DNA of 64,000 bases, from the NCBI GenBank assembly GCA_965237445.1, contig OZ250142.1, positions 248,001 through 312,000 on the forward strand, read 5' to 3'. This DNA is from G963668185 sp965237445 (GTDB taxonomy: Bacteria > Chloroflexota > Dehalococcoidia > Lucifugimonadales > G963668185). Positions 31,975 to 41,895 of this stretch are shown here, in pieces (position 1 is the stretch's first letter; each line of letters starts with the position of its first letter). The position numbers were made by a program, and so were the translations under genes. The notes beneath the pieces are model-generated. The model was not told the DNA's origin and did not search any database. It worked only from the letters and a program-made list of their open reading frames with translations.

Positions 31975-33727
31975 TTCGGGCGAACCATTCCGTGCGCTGG
32001 GGCTTCTCGGTCGCGAGATACTCCTTGAACCCCTCCAGTGGCAGCGCGTTCAGTATGTGTCGCTCCTCGCACCAGCCCCGCCGGGCCACTGCGACCCCAA
32101 ATCGCGTATTGTCCAACGCCTCAGTGGTGTGAGCGTCCGTATTGATTACCAAGGGCACGCCAAGCTCCCTGGCGCGATACACAAGCGTGTCTTTCAGGTC
32201 CAGGCGCTCTGGCGATGCGTTAATCTCCATAGCGGTACCCGTCTCTGCCGCGGCCTTCAGGATGGCGTCGTAGTCGGCTTCTATCGGAGGACGCTGACCG
32301 ATGAGTCGTGTGCTCAGGTGGCCTATCGCAGTCACGTGCGGGTTCCGCATCGCCTTGATGATGCGCCGCGTCATCGTCTCTGCATCCTGGCCCATCCCCG
32401 AGTGAATCGATCCAATTACCCAGTCCAACTCCTCCAGCACATCGTCGTCATAGTCCAGGCTACCGTCCGCTCGAATGTCCATCTCGGTGCCGTGAAACAC
32501 CCGGATACTCTCGAAACCTGCGGCCGCCTCCCGCAACGCGGTGGCATGGCTTCTCAGACGGTCTATGCTAAGGCCATTCGCGATACCCCTCCCAACCGAG
32601 TGGTCCGTAATGGCAACATACTCCAGCCCTCTATCTGCCGCTGCTGCCAACATCAATTCCATCGGGTCGCGCCCGTCACTCCAGTCTGTGTGAACGTGAA
32701 GGTCGCCTCTGACATCCTCCACTGTGAGCAGCTGCGGCAGGGCGCGTTCGGAAGCGGCCTGTACCTCGTACATGCCTTGTCGAAGTTCCGGCGTCGGGGT
32801 GTCCATCCCGAGTCGCTCGTAGAGCTCCTCTTCGCTTGTGAACTCCTCGACATCGCCAGTGGACGTGTCAGTGAGGCCGTACTCGTTAAGCGAAAGCCCC
32901 ATCCGCTGCGCACGAGCTCTGAGCTCGACGTTGTGTTGGAGACTGCCGGTAAAGTACTGGAGGAGTGCTCCGTAGTGGCCTTCCTTCACAACGCGCAGAT
33001 CGACTTGGATGCCCTCACTGAGTACCACCGATGCCTTGGTCTCCCCATGCCCAAGCACCTCCCGGACATTGGGTTGGCCCACGAGGGCAGACAGGACCTC
33101 CGCGTGGTTGCCCGCCGTGCAAACGAGGTCAATGTCACCAATGGTCTCCTCGAATCGCCGGAGGCTCCCGGCCGGCTCAATCCTCGTCAGGCTGGGGCAC
33201 TCCTCCCGCAACACGCTTATCAGGCGCTCCGCCGCCCGCATTGCTCGCCCGACCGGCGTCCTCTGGTCCTTCGTCCGCGCAGCCTCGATCTGTCTGAGGA
33301 TGTTGTCCGTGCTCTTCTTCCCCATGCGGGGGAGCGCCGCGACTGCGCCGCTCTCGATACTTTCTTTGAGGCCGTCCAGGTCCGAAATGCCAAGCTCTCC
33401 GTACAGCCTGGCCACGGTCTTGGGACCCAGCCCGGGCACCTTCAGCAGGTCCAGACTAAGGTCGGGAAACTTCTTCATGAGGTTGTCGAGATATGCCAGC
33501 TCACCCGTATCGATCAGCTCCCCTATCTTGTCTGAGATCGCCTTGCCGATCCCGGGTATCTCAGTCAGGTCCTGCTCTTCCCGAAGCATCTGCTCGAGTT
33601 CCGTGGGCAAGTGACTGATCGTCCTGGCGGCACGCTGGTAGGCGCGGATCTGGAACACTTTCTCTCCACCCATCTCGAGGAGGAATGCAATGTCTTCGAA
33701 GACTCTAGCAATCTGGGAGTTGTTCAA
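31967..33727 (-). CDS. polX: DNA polymerase X family (POLXc + PHP domains)
   Basis: Repair DNA polymerase, 586 residues. Seen: N-terminal helix-hairpin-helix pair (LTEIPGIGKAISDKIGEL and LLKVPGLGPKTVARLYGEL); nucleotidyltransferase motif GSLRRFEETIGDIDLV with the catalytic Asp pair; and a C-terminal PHP domain (DLHVHTDWSDGRDP, ITDHSVGRG, HGTEMDI, IGSIHSGM, GHLSTR) with the His/Asp metal ligands, implying 3'-5' exonuclease or phosphodiesterase activity. A 76-codon extension upstream is out of family. The TTG at 33727, seven bases after the secA stop codon, gives the known N terminus NNSQIARVFEDIAFLLEMGGE. It is co-transcribed with secA. Confidence 0.93.
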   Translation of the reverse strand: MNNSQIARVFEDIAFLLEMGGEKVFQIRAYQRAARTISHLPTELEQMLREEQDLTEIPGIGKAISDKIGELIDTGELAYLDNLMKKFPDLSLDLLKVPGLGPKTVARLYGELGISDLDGLKESIESGAVAALPRMGKKSTDNILRQIEAARTKDQRTPVGRAMRAAERLISVLREECPSLTRIEPAGSLRRFEETIGDIDLVCTAGNHAEVLSALVGQPNVREVLGHGETKASVVLSEGIQVDLRVVKEGHYGALLQYFTGSLQHNVELRARAQRMGLSLNEYGLTDTSTGDVEEFTSEEELYERLGMDTPTPELRQGMYEVQAASERALPQLLTVEDVRGDLHVHTDWSDGRDPMELMLAAAADRGLEYVAITDHSVGRGIANGLSIDRLRSHATALREAAAGFESIRVFHGTEMDIRADGSLDYDDDVLEELDWVIGSIHSGMGQDAETMTRRIIKAMRNPHVTAIGHLSTRLIGQRPPIEADYDAILKAAAETGTAMEINASPERLDLKDTLVYRARELGVPLVINTDAHTTEALDNTRFGVAVARRGWCEERHILNALPLEGFKEYLATEKPQRTEWFARNA

Positions 33728-33734
33728 CTGACAA

Positions 33735-36359
33735 TCAGGACGCGCCGTGGCAGCGCTTGTACTTCTTCCCGCTCCCACAGGGGCACGGAGCGTTTCGGCC
33801 CACCTTGCGAGGTGTGGCGGGTCCGCCGCCTGGACTGGACGCTGCGCGGCGTGCGATTGGCTTGCCTGCAGGTCGGCCGAGGCGTGGCCTCCCATTAGGG
33901 CCGGCGCCCGCCGGGGATACGGAGACTCGGAAAACCGCATGGGCGATGTCACGCTGGATGCGGCCCATGAGGTCCTGGAACTTGTCGTGCGCCTCCTTCT
34001 TGTACATCACCAGGGGATCTCGTTGCCCGTAGGCGTGGAGGCCGATCCCTTGGCGCAGGTTCTCCATTGCAGTTAAGTGGGTCACCCAGTGCGCGTCAAT
34101 GATCCTGAGCATCAGGTGTCGCTCAAGGGACCTCATGAAGTCAGCGCCAAGGTCAGCTTCCCTACGAGAGTATGATTCTTCGACCCAATCTTGGACTCGC
34201 CTCGAGATCTGGTCCGATGGGAGTTCGAACACCTCATCCGGATTGGATAGGTCCGGGGGCAATGGCAAGAGCGCTTCAAGCTCTGCCAGCAGGCCTTCCA
34301 CGTCCCAGTCTTCGTGAGTGCGATCGCTCAGATATCCATCAAGTATGCCCTGGATTTCATTTTCGACCATGGACCGGACATTGCTCTCGAGGTCAGAGCC
34401 GTTGAGTATCTTGTCTCTCTCGCTGTAGATAACATCCCTGTGGGTGTTCACAACATCGTCGTAGTCCACCAGGTGCTTCCGCATGTCGAAGTGGTGCGCC
34501 TCGACTTTGACCTGCGCACTCTCCAGTGACTTGCTGATAACGCGGTTCTCAATGGGCACATGTTCTTCCATTCCCGCCCAGTCCATGACCGACCTGATTC
34601 TGTCTCCTCCGAACCGCCTCATAAGGTCGTCGTCCAACGCAACGTAGTATCGAGAAGTTCCCGGATCTCCCTGCCTTCCCGAGCGCCCTCTGAGCTGGTT
34701 ATCGATCCGCCGCGCCTCGTGGCGTTCTGTACCAATGATGTGCAGGCCCCCAGCGTCCAGCACCCTTTGATGCTCTCGGGACCACTCGCTTTCATCGAGA
34801 CCGTCGAGGCTTCCTCCCAGGATGATATCCGTGCCTCGCCCCGCCATGTTTGTGGCAACTGTCACGGCGCCGGGCTTGCCTGCCTGAGCGACGATCATCG
34901 CCTCTCTCTCGTGCTGCTTGGCGTTCAACACTTCGTGGGGGATGCCTTGCCGTTTCAAGAACCCGCTTAGCGCCTCCGACTTAGAGATGTCTGTGGTCCC
35001 GACAAGAACAGGTTGGTCGCTTTCATGCCTAGTCTTTATATCATCAACAACCGCTTTGTACTTGGCCTTCTGGTCACGATAGATCACGTCATTGGAATCT
35101 TCTCTGACCATTGGCCGGTGAGTGGGAATCTCAACCACCTCCAGCTTATAGATCTTGAAGAACTCCTCGGCCTCTGTAGCAGCTGTACCCGTCATTCCCG
35201 CCAACTTCTCGTACAAGCGGAAGTAGTTCTGAAGGGTGATGGTGGCGTGCGTGATGGTCTCACGCTGGACTCTGGTTCCTTCCTTTGCCTCAAGCGCTTG
35301 ATGCAATCCGTCTGAAACACGCCGCCCTGGCATGAGTCGGCCGGTAAACTCGTCAACCAGCATCACCTCGCCGTCTTTAACTACATAGTCCCGGTCCCTC
35401 TTGTAAATGGCCTGTGCCTTAACTGCATTTTCTACGAAATGGACAATCTCGAAGTTGGACGGATCATAAAGGTTGGAGACGCCCAGAATTTGCTCTAGCT
35501 TGGCCATTCCCTCGACAGTCAGGGACACGGCCTTGTGCTTCTCGTCTATGGTGTAGTCCTCGGATTCCCGTAGTTGGTGCGCTAGCTTGGCGAAGCGATG
35601 GTATTCTCGAGGTTGCGTATCCGCCTGACCGCTTATGATGAGCGGCGTACGCGCCTCATCAATAAGGATATTGTCCACCTCGTCAACGATCGCGTAGACG
35701 CGGCCCTTCTGAACCCTGCTCGGCAAATCCACGACCATGTTGTCGCGAAGGTAATCGAACCCAAACTCGTTGTTCGTGCCGTAGGTAATGTCAGCCGCAT
35801 ACGCCTCACCGCGGGACGCCACCCGAAGCCTTTCCAATCCTGCCTTGGGACTTGGGGGATCTGGGTCGTAAATGTAAGCACTCTGGTTTTGCAGGACCCC
35901 GACGGACAACCCAAGCATGTGATACACGGCGCCCATCCACTGGGCATCCCGCCGGGCGAGATAGTCGTTGACGGTGACCACGTGCACTCCCTCGCCGGTG
36001 AGCGCATTCAGATACGAAGGTAGGGTGGCAACAAGGGTCTTGCCTTCACCCGTTCGCATTTCTGCAATCTTCCCCTCGTGAAGGATCGCGCCGCCGATCA
36101 ACTGGACGTCGTAGTGACGCTGTCCCAAGGTGCGCTTGGCAGCCTCACGGGCAGTCGCAAAGGCTTCGGGCAGTATTTCGTCTAGGGAAGTGCCTCGACC
36201 ATGATCAGCGCGAAACTCGTCGGTCTTCGCCTGAAGCTGAACGTCCGTCAGTGCTTCGAGCTTGGGTTCTAGGGAATTGATCTCTTCGATCTTGCCGTGG
36301 ACTTGTCTGACAACACGTTCGTTGGAATTGCCCATCAGATTCGCAAGCTTTTTAAACAT
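33735..36359 (-). CDS. secA: Preprotein translocase ATPase SecA
   Basis: Motor of the Sec pathway, pushing unfolded preproteins through SecYEG at the membrane. Seen: LIGGAILHEGKIAEMRTGEGKTLVATL (Walker A), VHVVTVNDYLARRDAQWM, VDEVDNILIDEARTPLIISG, NMAGRGTDIILGG, and the second helicase region QLRGRSGRQGDPGTSRYYVALDDDLMRRFGG. The C terminus carries the Zn-binding CPCGSGKKYKRCH (CxCx8CH) motif for SecB/lipid/ribosome contact. 874 residues, typical. The start matches the family (MFKKLANLMGNSNER). A TATAAT-like box about 65 bases upstream may be the operon promoter. Confidence 0.98.
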   Translation of the reverse strand: MFKKLANLMGNSNERVVRQVHGKIEEINSLEPKLEALTDVQLQAKTDEFRADHGRGTSLDEILPEAFATAREAAKRTLGQRHYDVQLIGGAILHEGKIAEMRTGEGKTLVATLPSYLNALTGEGVHVVTVNDYLARRDAQWMGAVYHMLGLSVGVLQNQSAYIYDPDPPSPKAGLERLRVASRGEAYAADITYGTNNEFGFDYLRDNMVVDLPSRVQKGRVYAIVDEVDNILIDEARTPLIISGQADTQPREYHRFAKLAHQLRESEDYTIDEKHKAVSLTVEGMAKLEQILGVSNLYDPSNFEIVHFVENAVKAQAIYKRDRDYVVKDGEVMLVDEFTGRLMPGRRVSDGLHQALEAKEGTRVQRETITHATITLQNYFRLYEKLAGMTGTAATEAEEFFKIYKLEVVEIPTHRPMVREDSNDVIYRDQKAKYKAVVDDIKTRHESDQPVLVGTTDISKSEALSGFLKRQGIPHEVLNAKQHEREAMIVAQAGKPGAVTVATNMAGRGTDIILGGSLDGLDESEWSREHQRVLDAGGLHIIGTERHEARRIDNQLRGRSGRQGDPGTSRYYVALDDDLMRRFGGDRIRSVMDWAGMEEHVPIENRVISKSLESAQVKVEAHHFDMRKHLVDYDDVVNTHRDVIYSERDKILNGSDLESNVRSMVENEIQGILDGYLSDRTHEDWDVEGLLAELEALLPLPPDLSNPDEVFELPSDQISRRVQDWVEESYSRREADLGADFMRSLERHLMLRIIDAHWVTHLTAMENLRQGIGLHAYGQRDPLVMYKKEAHDKFQDLMGRIQRDIAHAVFRVSVSPAGAGPNGRPRLGRPAGKPIARRAASSPGGGPATPRKVGRNAPCPCGSGKKYKRCHGAS

Positions 36360-36493
36360 GGCTCAGTAAGTGACTCTCCAGTTCTTTGGCCGCCAACTCA
36401 TCGGCCGGAACCCACAACCAGATTATACCAACGCCCAGTAAGGCAGGGCCCGGTACCGGACTCAGACGACTCTGAAGCGAACCGGGGACTCTC

Positions 36494-36499
36494 TATAAT
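36494..36499 (+). promoter_or_regulatory. -10 box for the S9 peptidase gene
   Basis: A TATAAT at these bases overlaps the first in-frame ATG (36498), so that ATG cannot be the main start; transcription would begin near 36506. No convincing -35 was found. Confidence 0.5.
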
Positions 36500-36530
36500 G
36501 CCGGACCATGACCACACTACGGAGTCTTGC

Positions 36531-38534
36531 ATGAATGGGAATTTAAGGCGAATCCGGTCCGAAGATCTATATGCGCTACGCACCGTAGCAGACTGCGACG
36601 TGTCTCCGGACGGACGACACGCTGCGTACACCGTGAAGAGAGTCTGTAAAGCCCGCCAGAAGACATACTCGGACATCTGGGTTGCTGATACAGATGGTGG
36701 CGGATGTCGTCCCTTCACTGCTGGCAACTGGACTGACAGTAGTCCAATTTTCTCTCCCGACGGTTCGCAACTGGCATTCTTGTCGGACAGGGGGGATGCA
36801 GGAGAGAACCAACTCTATCTGATTCAGTTCGATGGAGGGGAAGCGAAGAGACTGACTAACATCAGGGGCCATATCGGCAACTTTGCTTGGTCACCTGACG
36901 CTGAACGCATTGTCTTTGAGTTTCGATCTAAGAAGCCGGATGAGATCGAGCGGCACGAAGGCGAGAGCGATACCGCGACGGTTCCCGTGGAACGGTGGAT
37001 CGAGCGAGTGTACTACCGGCTGGACGGCGTGGGTTTCTGGCCCAAGAGCAGGCAGCATCTGTGGACTGTCCAAACTGACACTGGACTATTGCACCAACTC
37101 ACGGAAGGCGATGTTTACGACGAGCACACCCCATCATGGACGCCTGACGGTCAGCAGATCGTTTTCGTATCCAACCGTTGCGAGGAACCTGACCTACGGC
37201 CTGACGAGACCGACCTGTACCTCGTGCAAGCAGGGGGTGGCGAGCTTAAGCGAATTGACGCCCCGAATGGACCCAAGTCGCTCCCGAGTGCTTCGCCGTG
37301 CGGGAAATGGATTGCGTTCGTCGGATACGAGGGCGCCAACAGCCCATGGAAGAACGCAGAACTGTGGATTGCTTCGATAGACGGTTCGGGCGTTGCACGA
37401 AGCCTGACGAAGGCCTTTGACATCTCGGTTGGAAACGACACGATTAGCGAACGGGGAGACGGCCCTGTAACTAGGCCCGTATGGTCAACAGACTCGGAGC
37501 GTGTGTACTTCCAAGTCACGAGCAAGGGTCGGACGCAACTCTGTTCCGTAGGGATAAACGGGACTCTGGACACCCTTCTGGACCACGACGCCATCGTCGG
37601 CGAGTTCGGCTTTGATCTGCCGCGCTCGACAGTCGCATGGGTGAATGTCTCAGAGCGCAGCCCAGGAGAGGTTCACTCGCTTCAAACTGGCAGCCGAGCA
37701 CAGCGTCGCCTGAGCTCCCACAACGATGACCTGATAGGCACGCTCAATCTCGGCCATATTGAAGATGTATGGTTTCAAGGCCCGGCGGGAGACAATCTGC
37801 AGGGCTGGATACTCAGGCCGCCAGAATTTGATCCCTCAAAGAGGTATCCGTCGATAATGCAGATACACGGCGGTCCTTGGGCCCAGTATGGGAACGTCTT
37901 CATGCACGAGTTCCAGTTCCTTGCCGCGCACAACTATGTGGTCTACTTTTGCAACCCTCGTGGGGGCCGCGGTTACGGTGAAGCACATGCCCGAGCGATT
38001 CGGCGAAGTTGGGGTGGAGCCGACTACGATGACCTCATGGCTTGGGCGGACTACCTTCAAGAACTACCCTACATTGACGAACTCCGAATGGGGGTCACCG
38101 GAGGTAGCTACGGAGGCTACATGACCAACTGGATAATAGGACACACAGACCGATTCAGGGCTGCGGTTACTCAACGATCGGTTGTCAACCTGTTGGATTT
38201 CTACGGCACCAGTGACACGGGATGGACTTGGGAGGGTGTGTTCAGCGGAAGTCCTCCTTGGGAAGACTTTGATAGCTATTGGCGACAGTCACCACTGCGC
38301 TATGTAGGCAATGTTCGAACACCGACGTTGATCATTCACAGTGAGAATGACCTGAGGTGCCCGATCTCACAAGGTGAGCAACTCTTCACTGCATTGAAGC
38401 GGCAAGGAGTGGAGACTGAGCTGGTGCGGTTTCCAGACGAGTCGCACGGTCTCTCACGCGGCGGTCGAACCGACCGCAGGATCAACCGCCTGAACCATAT
38501 CCTACGTTGGTTCGAGAAGTATCTTAAGCTGTAG
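36531..38534 (+). CDS. S9 family prolyl oligopeptidase-like serine peptidase
   Basis: Cytoplasmic oligopeptidase or acylaminoacyl peptidase. Seen: N-terminal beta-propeller made of WD40-like PD40 repeats (CDVSPDGRHAAYTVKRV, FSPDGSQLAFLSDRG, WTPDGQQIVFVSNRC), then an alpha/beta hydrolase domain with catalytic Ser in GGSYGGYMTNW, Asp in HSENDLRCP and His in DESHGLSRGG. 667 residues. The frame is open from 36297, inside the secA leader region, but a TATAAT box overlaps the ATG at 36498 and the ATG at 36531 has GGAG six bases upstream, so it was chosen. No signal peptide is seen. Confidence 0.92.
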   Translation: MNGNLRRIRSEDLYALRTVADCDVSPDGRHAAYTVKRVCKARQKTYSDIWVADTDGGGCRPFTAGNWTDSSPIFSPDGSQLAFLSDRGDAGENQLYLIQFDGGEAKRLTNIRGHIGNFAWSPDAERIVFEFRSKKPDEIERHEGESDTATVPVERWIERVYYRLDGVGFWPKSRQHLWTVQTDTGLLHQLTEGDVYDEHTPSWTPDGQQIVFVSNRCEEPDLRPDETDLYLVQAGGGELKRIDAPNGPKSLPSASPCGKWIAFVGYEGANSPWKNAELWIASIDGSGVARSLTKAFDISVGNDTISERGDGPVTRPVWSTDSERVYFQVTSKGRTQLCSVGINGTLDTLLDHDAIVGEFGFDLPRSTVAWVNVSERSPGEVHSLQTGSRAQRRLSSHNDDLIGTLNLGHIEDVWFQGPAGDNLQGWILRPPEFDPSKRYPSIMQIHGGPWAQYGNVFMHEFQFLAAHNYVVYFCNPRGGRGYGEAHARAIRRSWGGADYDDLMAWADYLQELPYIDELRMGVTGGSYGGYMTNWIIGHTDRFRAAVTQRSVVNLLDFYGTSDTGWTWEGVFSGSPPWEDFDSYWRQSPLRYVGNVRTPTLIIHSENDLRCPISQGEQLFTALKRQGVETELVRFPDESHGLSRGGRTDRRINRLNHILRWFEKYLKL

Positions 38535-38543
38535 AGATCAGAT

Positions 38544-39488
38544 CTACTTTTCGAACATGGCGCCGACGGACAATCCGCTATGAATGCGATGGATTGCTTC
38601 GCCGAGCAGTGAGGCTACTGACAGTACGGTCAGGTTTTCGAAGCGCTGGTCTTCGCTCAAGGACAAAGTGTCGGTCACAACAACTTCATCAAGGCGCCTA
38701 AGCCGATCCGCGGCTCCATTGCAGAACACTGCGTGCGTACCCGCGCAGTAGACTGCCTCCGCGCCCCTTGATCGTAGGACGTCCATTGTGTTGATTACGG
38801 TGCCACCCGTTGCAATCTCGTCGTCAACTATCAAGGCAGGTCTGCCGCTAACGTCCCCAATTAGATTGCCAGCCTGAGACTTGTCATCGTTTCCGAAGCG
38901 CTGCTTCTCAACTATAGCGATTGAGGCGTTTAGATGGACTGCAAACTCCCGCGCCAGTTTCGTCCGGCCAACGTCCGGGGCGACGACTACAAGGCCGTCC
39001 AGTCCTTTGTCCTGGAAGTACCTCGAGAGCAGCCTAACGGCGGTCAACTCGTCTACCGGTATGTTGAAGAAGCCCTGAATCTGGCCGGCGTGGAGGTCTA
39101 TGGTGAGTAAACGGTCAGCCCCGGCGGTTGTCATTAGGTTGGCGACGAGTCGTGCAGTTATCGGAACGCGCGGTTGGTCTTTCTTATCCGACCTGCCGTA
39201 GGGGTAAAAAGGCACAACTGCAGTTATTCGGCCTGCTGAGGCGCGTTTAGCCGCGTCAATCATTATCAGCAGTTCCATGAGGTTCTGATCGACAGGCACG
39301 GCCGACGGCTGAACCAGAAAGACGTCCCGCTCCCTCACATTATCCATGATCCTTACGAACGTATTGTCGTTCGCGAACTTGGAAACGTCGCACTTGCCGA
39401 GCGTCATTCCAAGGTAGCCGCAAATATCCCCCGCCAGCTTGGGATGCGCATTGCCAGCGAACACACTGAGGTTCTCGAACTGAGCCAT
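38544..39488 (-). CDS. prs: Ribose-phosphate pyrophosphokinase
   Basis: Makes PRPP from ribose 5-phosphate and ATP for nucleotides, His and Trp. Seen: RSDKKDQPRVPITARLVAN (ATP-binding flexible loop area), TIDLHAGQIQGFF, APDVGRTKLAREFA, and the PRPP-binding VDDEIATGGTVINT. 314 residues from the ATG at 39488, which has GGGGACC upstream; the first ATG in frame adds six unsupported residues. It is convergent with the S9 peptidase (9 bases). The ribokinase at the left end of the window would feed its substrate. Confidence 0.97.
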   Translation of the reverse strand: MAQFENLSVFAGNAHPKLAGDICGYLGMTLGKCDVSKFANDNTFVRIMDNVRERDVFLVQPSAVPVDQNLMELLIMIDAAKRASAGRITAVVPFYPYGRSDKKDQPRVPITARLVANLMTTAGADRLLTIDLHAGQIQGFFNIPVDELTAVRLLSRYFQDKGLDGLVVVAPDVGRTKLAREFAVHLNASIAIVEKQRFGNDDKSQAGNLIGDVSGRPALIVDDEIATGGTVINTMDVLRSRGAEAVYCAGTHAVFCNGAADRLRRLDEVVVTDTLSLSEDQRFENLTVLSVASLLGEAIHRIHSGLSVGAMFEK

Positions 39489-39663
39489 GAAGGTCCCCGA
39501 AATCACAAGGCTTGGACTAGGGCCAAGGGCAGACTATAGAGGCATCCGCCGATGCGCGACGATTATATATCAGGGCACCCCGTCAGGGCTCCCCGAACAC
39601 AATAACAGAAGGGGCGCGCCGAACTCAGAACGGCACTGCCGGAAAGTCGGGCCCAGCCAGATC

Positions 39664-40677
39664 TTAGGTGGTCTGGAGCGTTGGAGCGTTTAGCGGCGGA
39701 ATGATCTCCGCCTCAGTAAGTTGGTACGCTTCCTTCTTGTAGATCTGTACTCGGTACCTAGCGTAGTCGGTCACATACATATGGAAATCTTCATCAACGT
39801 GTACCGAGGTCGGGCTGCCGAAGCGCTTCTGCTCCTCAAGCCTCGCCATTTCCCGGAGCCTCATCGGCTTGGCGTTGGTCATCATGTAGGAGACGCCGGA
39901 CCTCGAGAGAGTTGCATCACCGATGAACTTCTCCACGAAACGGCCCGTCTGGTCGAACAACTGGACGCGGTTGTTCCCCCAATCAGCGACATAAATGTCA
40001 CCGTGCGCATCGACTGCTACTCCGGCTGGCCGGTTGAACTCGCCATCCTCAGAGCCTGACTTGCCGATGCACATCACGGGCTCGCCATCGGGAGTTAGCT
40101 TGGATACTCGGTCGTTGCGCCAGTCTGCTACGTAGACGTAGCCTTCTTCGTCAACGGTCACTCCCCATGGCATGTCAAACTGGCCCGGCTCGCTGCCGTG
40201 CTCTCCAATCGAGCGAATAAATTCACCGTCCCGCGTCAACAACTGAATGCGGTGGTTCAAACCGTCGGCAACGTACAAGTTCTGGTCGGCATCCAAGGCA
40301 AGTCCGGCCGGTCGGTCCAGCTTATCTTGCTCGTTGCCGTGATCGCCCCAGCAGCTCACTAGCTCACCCTCGGTGTCGAACTTGGAAATACGGTGCGTCG
40401 CCTCGTCCGACACGTAGATCATGTCGTCATCGTCGATGACCATGCAGGCTGGCCAGTAGAGTTTGCCTTCATCCATGCCAAGGCTGGATATGGCGCCCAA
40501 GTTGTCATCATCCCACGAGAGCTTGCGTATCTGTGTGGCGTTCTCACCTCTGCTAAGAATAAAACAGGTCCCGTCCGAGGACCGAGCAAAGTCCATGGGG
40601 AAGTTGGTGGTACGCCTCATGCCGATTGTCTTGAAGTACGGAAAACCGGCTCTGAGCAATGCGTATGGTCTGCCCAT
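39664..40677 (-). CDS. NHL-repeat beta-propeller protein
   Basis: A six-bladed-type propeller built from NHL repeats: e.g. DRPAGLALDADQNLYVADGLNHRIQLLTRDGEFI, then two further similar blades (DMPWGVTVDEEGYVYVADWRNDRVSKL and NRPAGVAVDAHGDIYVADWGNNRVQLF). 337 residues, no signal peptide, so probably cytoplasmic, or exported by an unseen route. NHL proteins bind ligands or act as surface adaptors; no enzyme activity is shown. It lies downstream of the DUF1501 and DUF1800 genes on the same strand with a 36-base gap, so the three are probably one operon. Confidence 0.85.
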   Translation of the reverse strand: MGRPYALLRAGFPYFKTIGMRRTTNFPMDFARSSDGTCFILSRGENATQIRKLSWDDDNLGAISSLGMDEGKLYWPACMVIDDDDMIYVSDEATHRISKFDTEGELVSCWGDHGNEQDKLDRPAGLALDADQNLYVADGLNHRIQLLTRDGEFIRSIGEHGSEPGQFDMPWGVTVDEEGYVYVADWRNDRVSKLTPDGEPVMCIGKSGSEDGEFNRPAGVAVDAHGDIYVADWGNNRVQLFDQTGRFVEKFIGDATLSRSGVSYMMTNAKPMRLREMARLEEQKRFGSPTSVHVDEDFHMYVTDYARYRVQIYKKEAYQLTEAEIIPPLNAPTLQTT

Positions 40678-40713
40678 AGTCGAAACCTCGCTTGTTTCCT
40701 CTATGTTGGCCGT

Positions 40714-41853
40714 CTACTTGAACGGGTTGACTTGCTCGAACTCCCCACCAACTATCTCATCGGGCGATATGTCCATCCACTGCTCCAGCATAGTGCCGTA
40801 GATACCGCGGAAGTCGATGGTGTGCTTCAGGTCTTCACTATTCAGCCACTCGCTCGGCTCGAGGGACGGGTATTCAGCATACAAGCCGCCCTCCACCTTC
40901 TCGCCGATGATGAAAGCCCCGCCGCCGGAGCCGTGGTCTGTCCCGCTTCCGTTGTCCCTCATGCGCCTGCCGAACTCGGTGAACACGAGGATTGCGATCT
41001 CGTCGGCCGCGTCGTGCTCTCTGAGGTCCTGCATGAAGTCGGATATGGCACCCGAAAGCTCGGACAGGAGTCGAGGCTGAGTGGGATTCTCGTTGGCGTG
41101 GACATCGTACCCGCCGTGCTGCGTGTAGAAAATGCGCGTCCCCAGACCTGCCAGGTGAACGCGGGCCACGTCGCGAAGGCTCTTGGCGATCGTGTCGGTG
41201 GCATACTCCACGCTGGACTCGTACATCTGAGGCGCGACCTTGATCTGGTCTGCGCCCTTGATGACGTCCAAGCCGGTACGGGCGAGGTAGTCGGCTACAG
41301 GACCGGAGCCGATGGCCGGACCGTACATCTGCTTGAAAATGTCCAGCGCCTCGGTCCGCTGCTCGACATCCGAGATGCCGGACATAAGACCGTAAGTGTC
41401 CAGGTCCCCTACTGACGTTATTGGGACTCCGGGGCTGGCGAGCGCCCTCGGCATGCCCCGGCCGAAGTTTACTGTGGTCAGTACGTTCTCGTGGTTGGGG
41501 TCTAGAATGTCGGTGGCCCTTCCGAGCCAGCCCAGTGTGCCGACCTCGTTGGGTTCGCAGGTGTGCCAGATATCCATTGCCCGGAAGTGGGACCTGCTTG
41601 AGTTGGGGTAACCGATACCCTGGATTATCGCCACGTCGCCCGCCTCGTAGAGGTCCTTCAACGGCGCCGCCGATGGGTGGAACGCGAGAGTGTCGTCGAT
41701 TGGCAGAGACTCTCCTTCCGGGATGGACGTCGTGCCCCTGGCGTCGTAGTAGACGGGGTTTGTGTACGGGATGACCGTGTTCATGAAGTCGTTCCCGCCG
41801 GTAAGCTGGATCACTACAAGAACCGGATCCTTGCCGTTGCCGTTCTTTGCCAT
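40714..41853 (-). CDS. DUF1501 family protein
   Basis: Member of the DUF1501 (sulfatase/phosphatase-fold-like) family often found beside DUF1800 proteins. Seen: VLVVIQLTGGNDFMNTVIPYTNPVYY, HPSAAPLKDLYEAGDVAIIQGIGYPNSSRSHF, TQHGGYDVHANEN and FTEFGRRMRDNGSGTDHGSGG, the conserved Asp/His-rich segments. 379 residues. Family members usually carry a Tat signal peptide; here the protein starts MAKNGNGKDP without one, so location is unclear. Function unknown; it is in the operon of DUF1800 and NHL. Confidence 0.88.
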   Translation of the reverse strand: MAKNGNGKDPVLVVIQLTGGNDFMNTVIPYTNPVYYDARGTTSIPEGESLPIDDTLAFHPSAAPLKDLYEAGDVAIIQGIGYPNSSRSHFRAMDIWHTCEPNEVGTLGWLGRATDILDPNHENVLTTVNFGRGMPRALASPGVPITSVGDLDTYGLMSGISDVEQRTEALDIFKQMYGPAIGSGPVADYLARTGLDVIKGADQIKVAPQMYESSVEYATDTIAKSLRDVARVHLAGLGTRIFYTQHGGYDVHANENPTQPRLLSELSGAISDFMQDLREHDAADEIAILVFTEFGRRMRDNGSGTDHGSGGGAFIIGEKVEGGLYAEYPSLEPSEWLNSEDLKHTIDFRGIYGTMLEQWMDISPDEIVGGEFEQVNPFK

Positions 41854-41895
41854 CGAAGTCCTCCTGGGCAGTCCTGCCGCAGCTACTATGCCTGA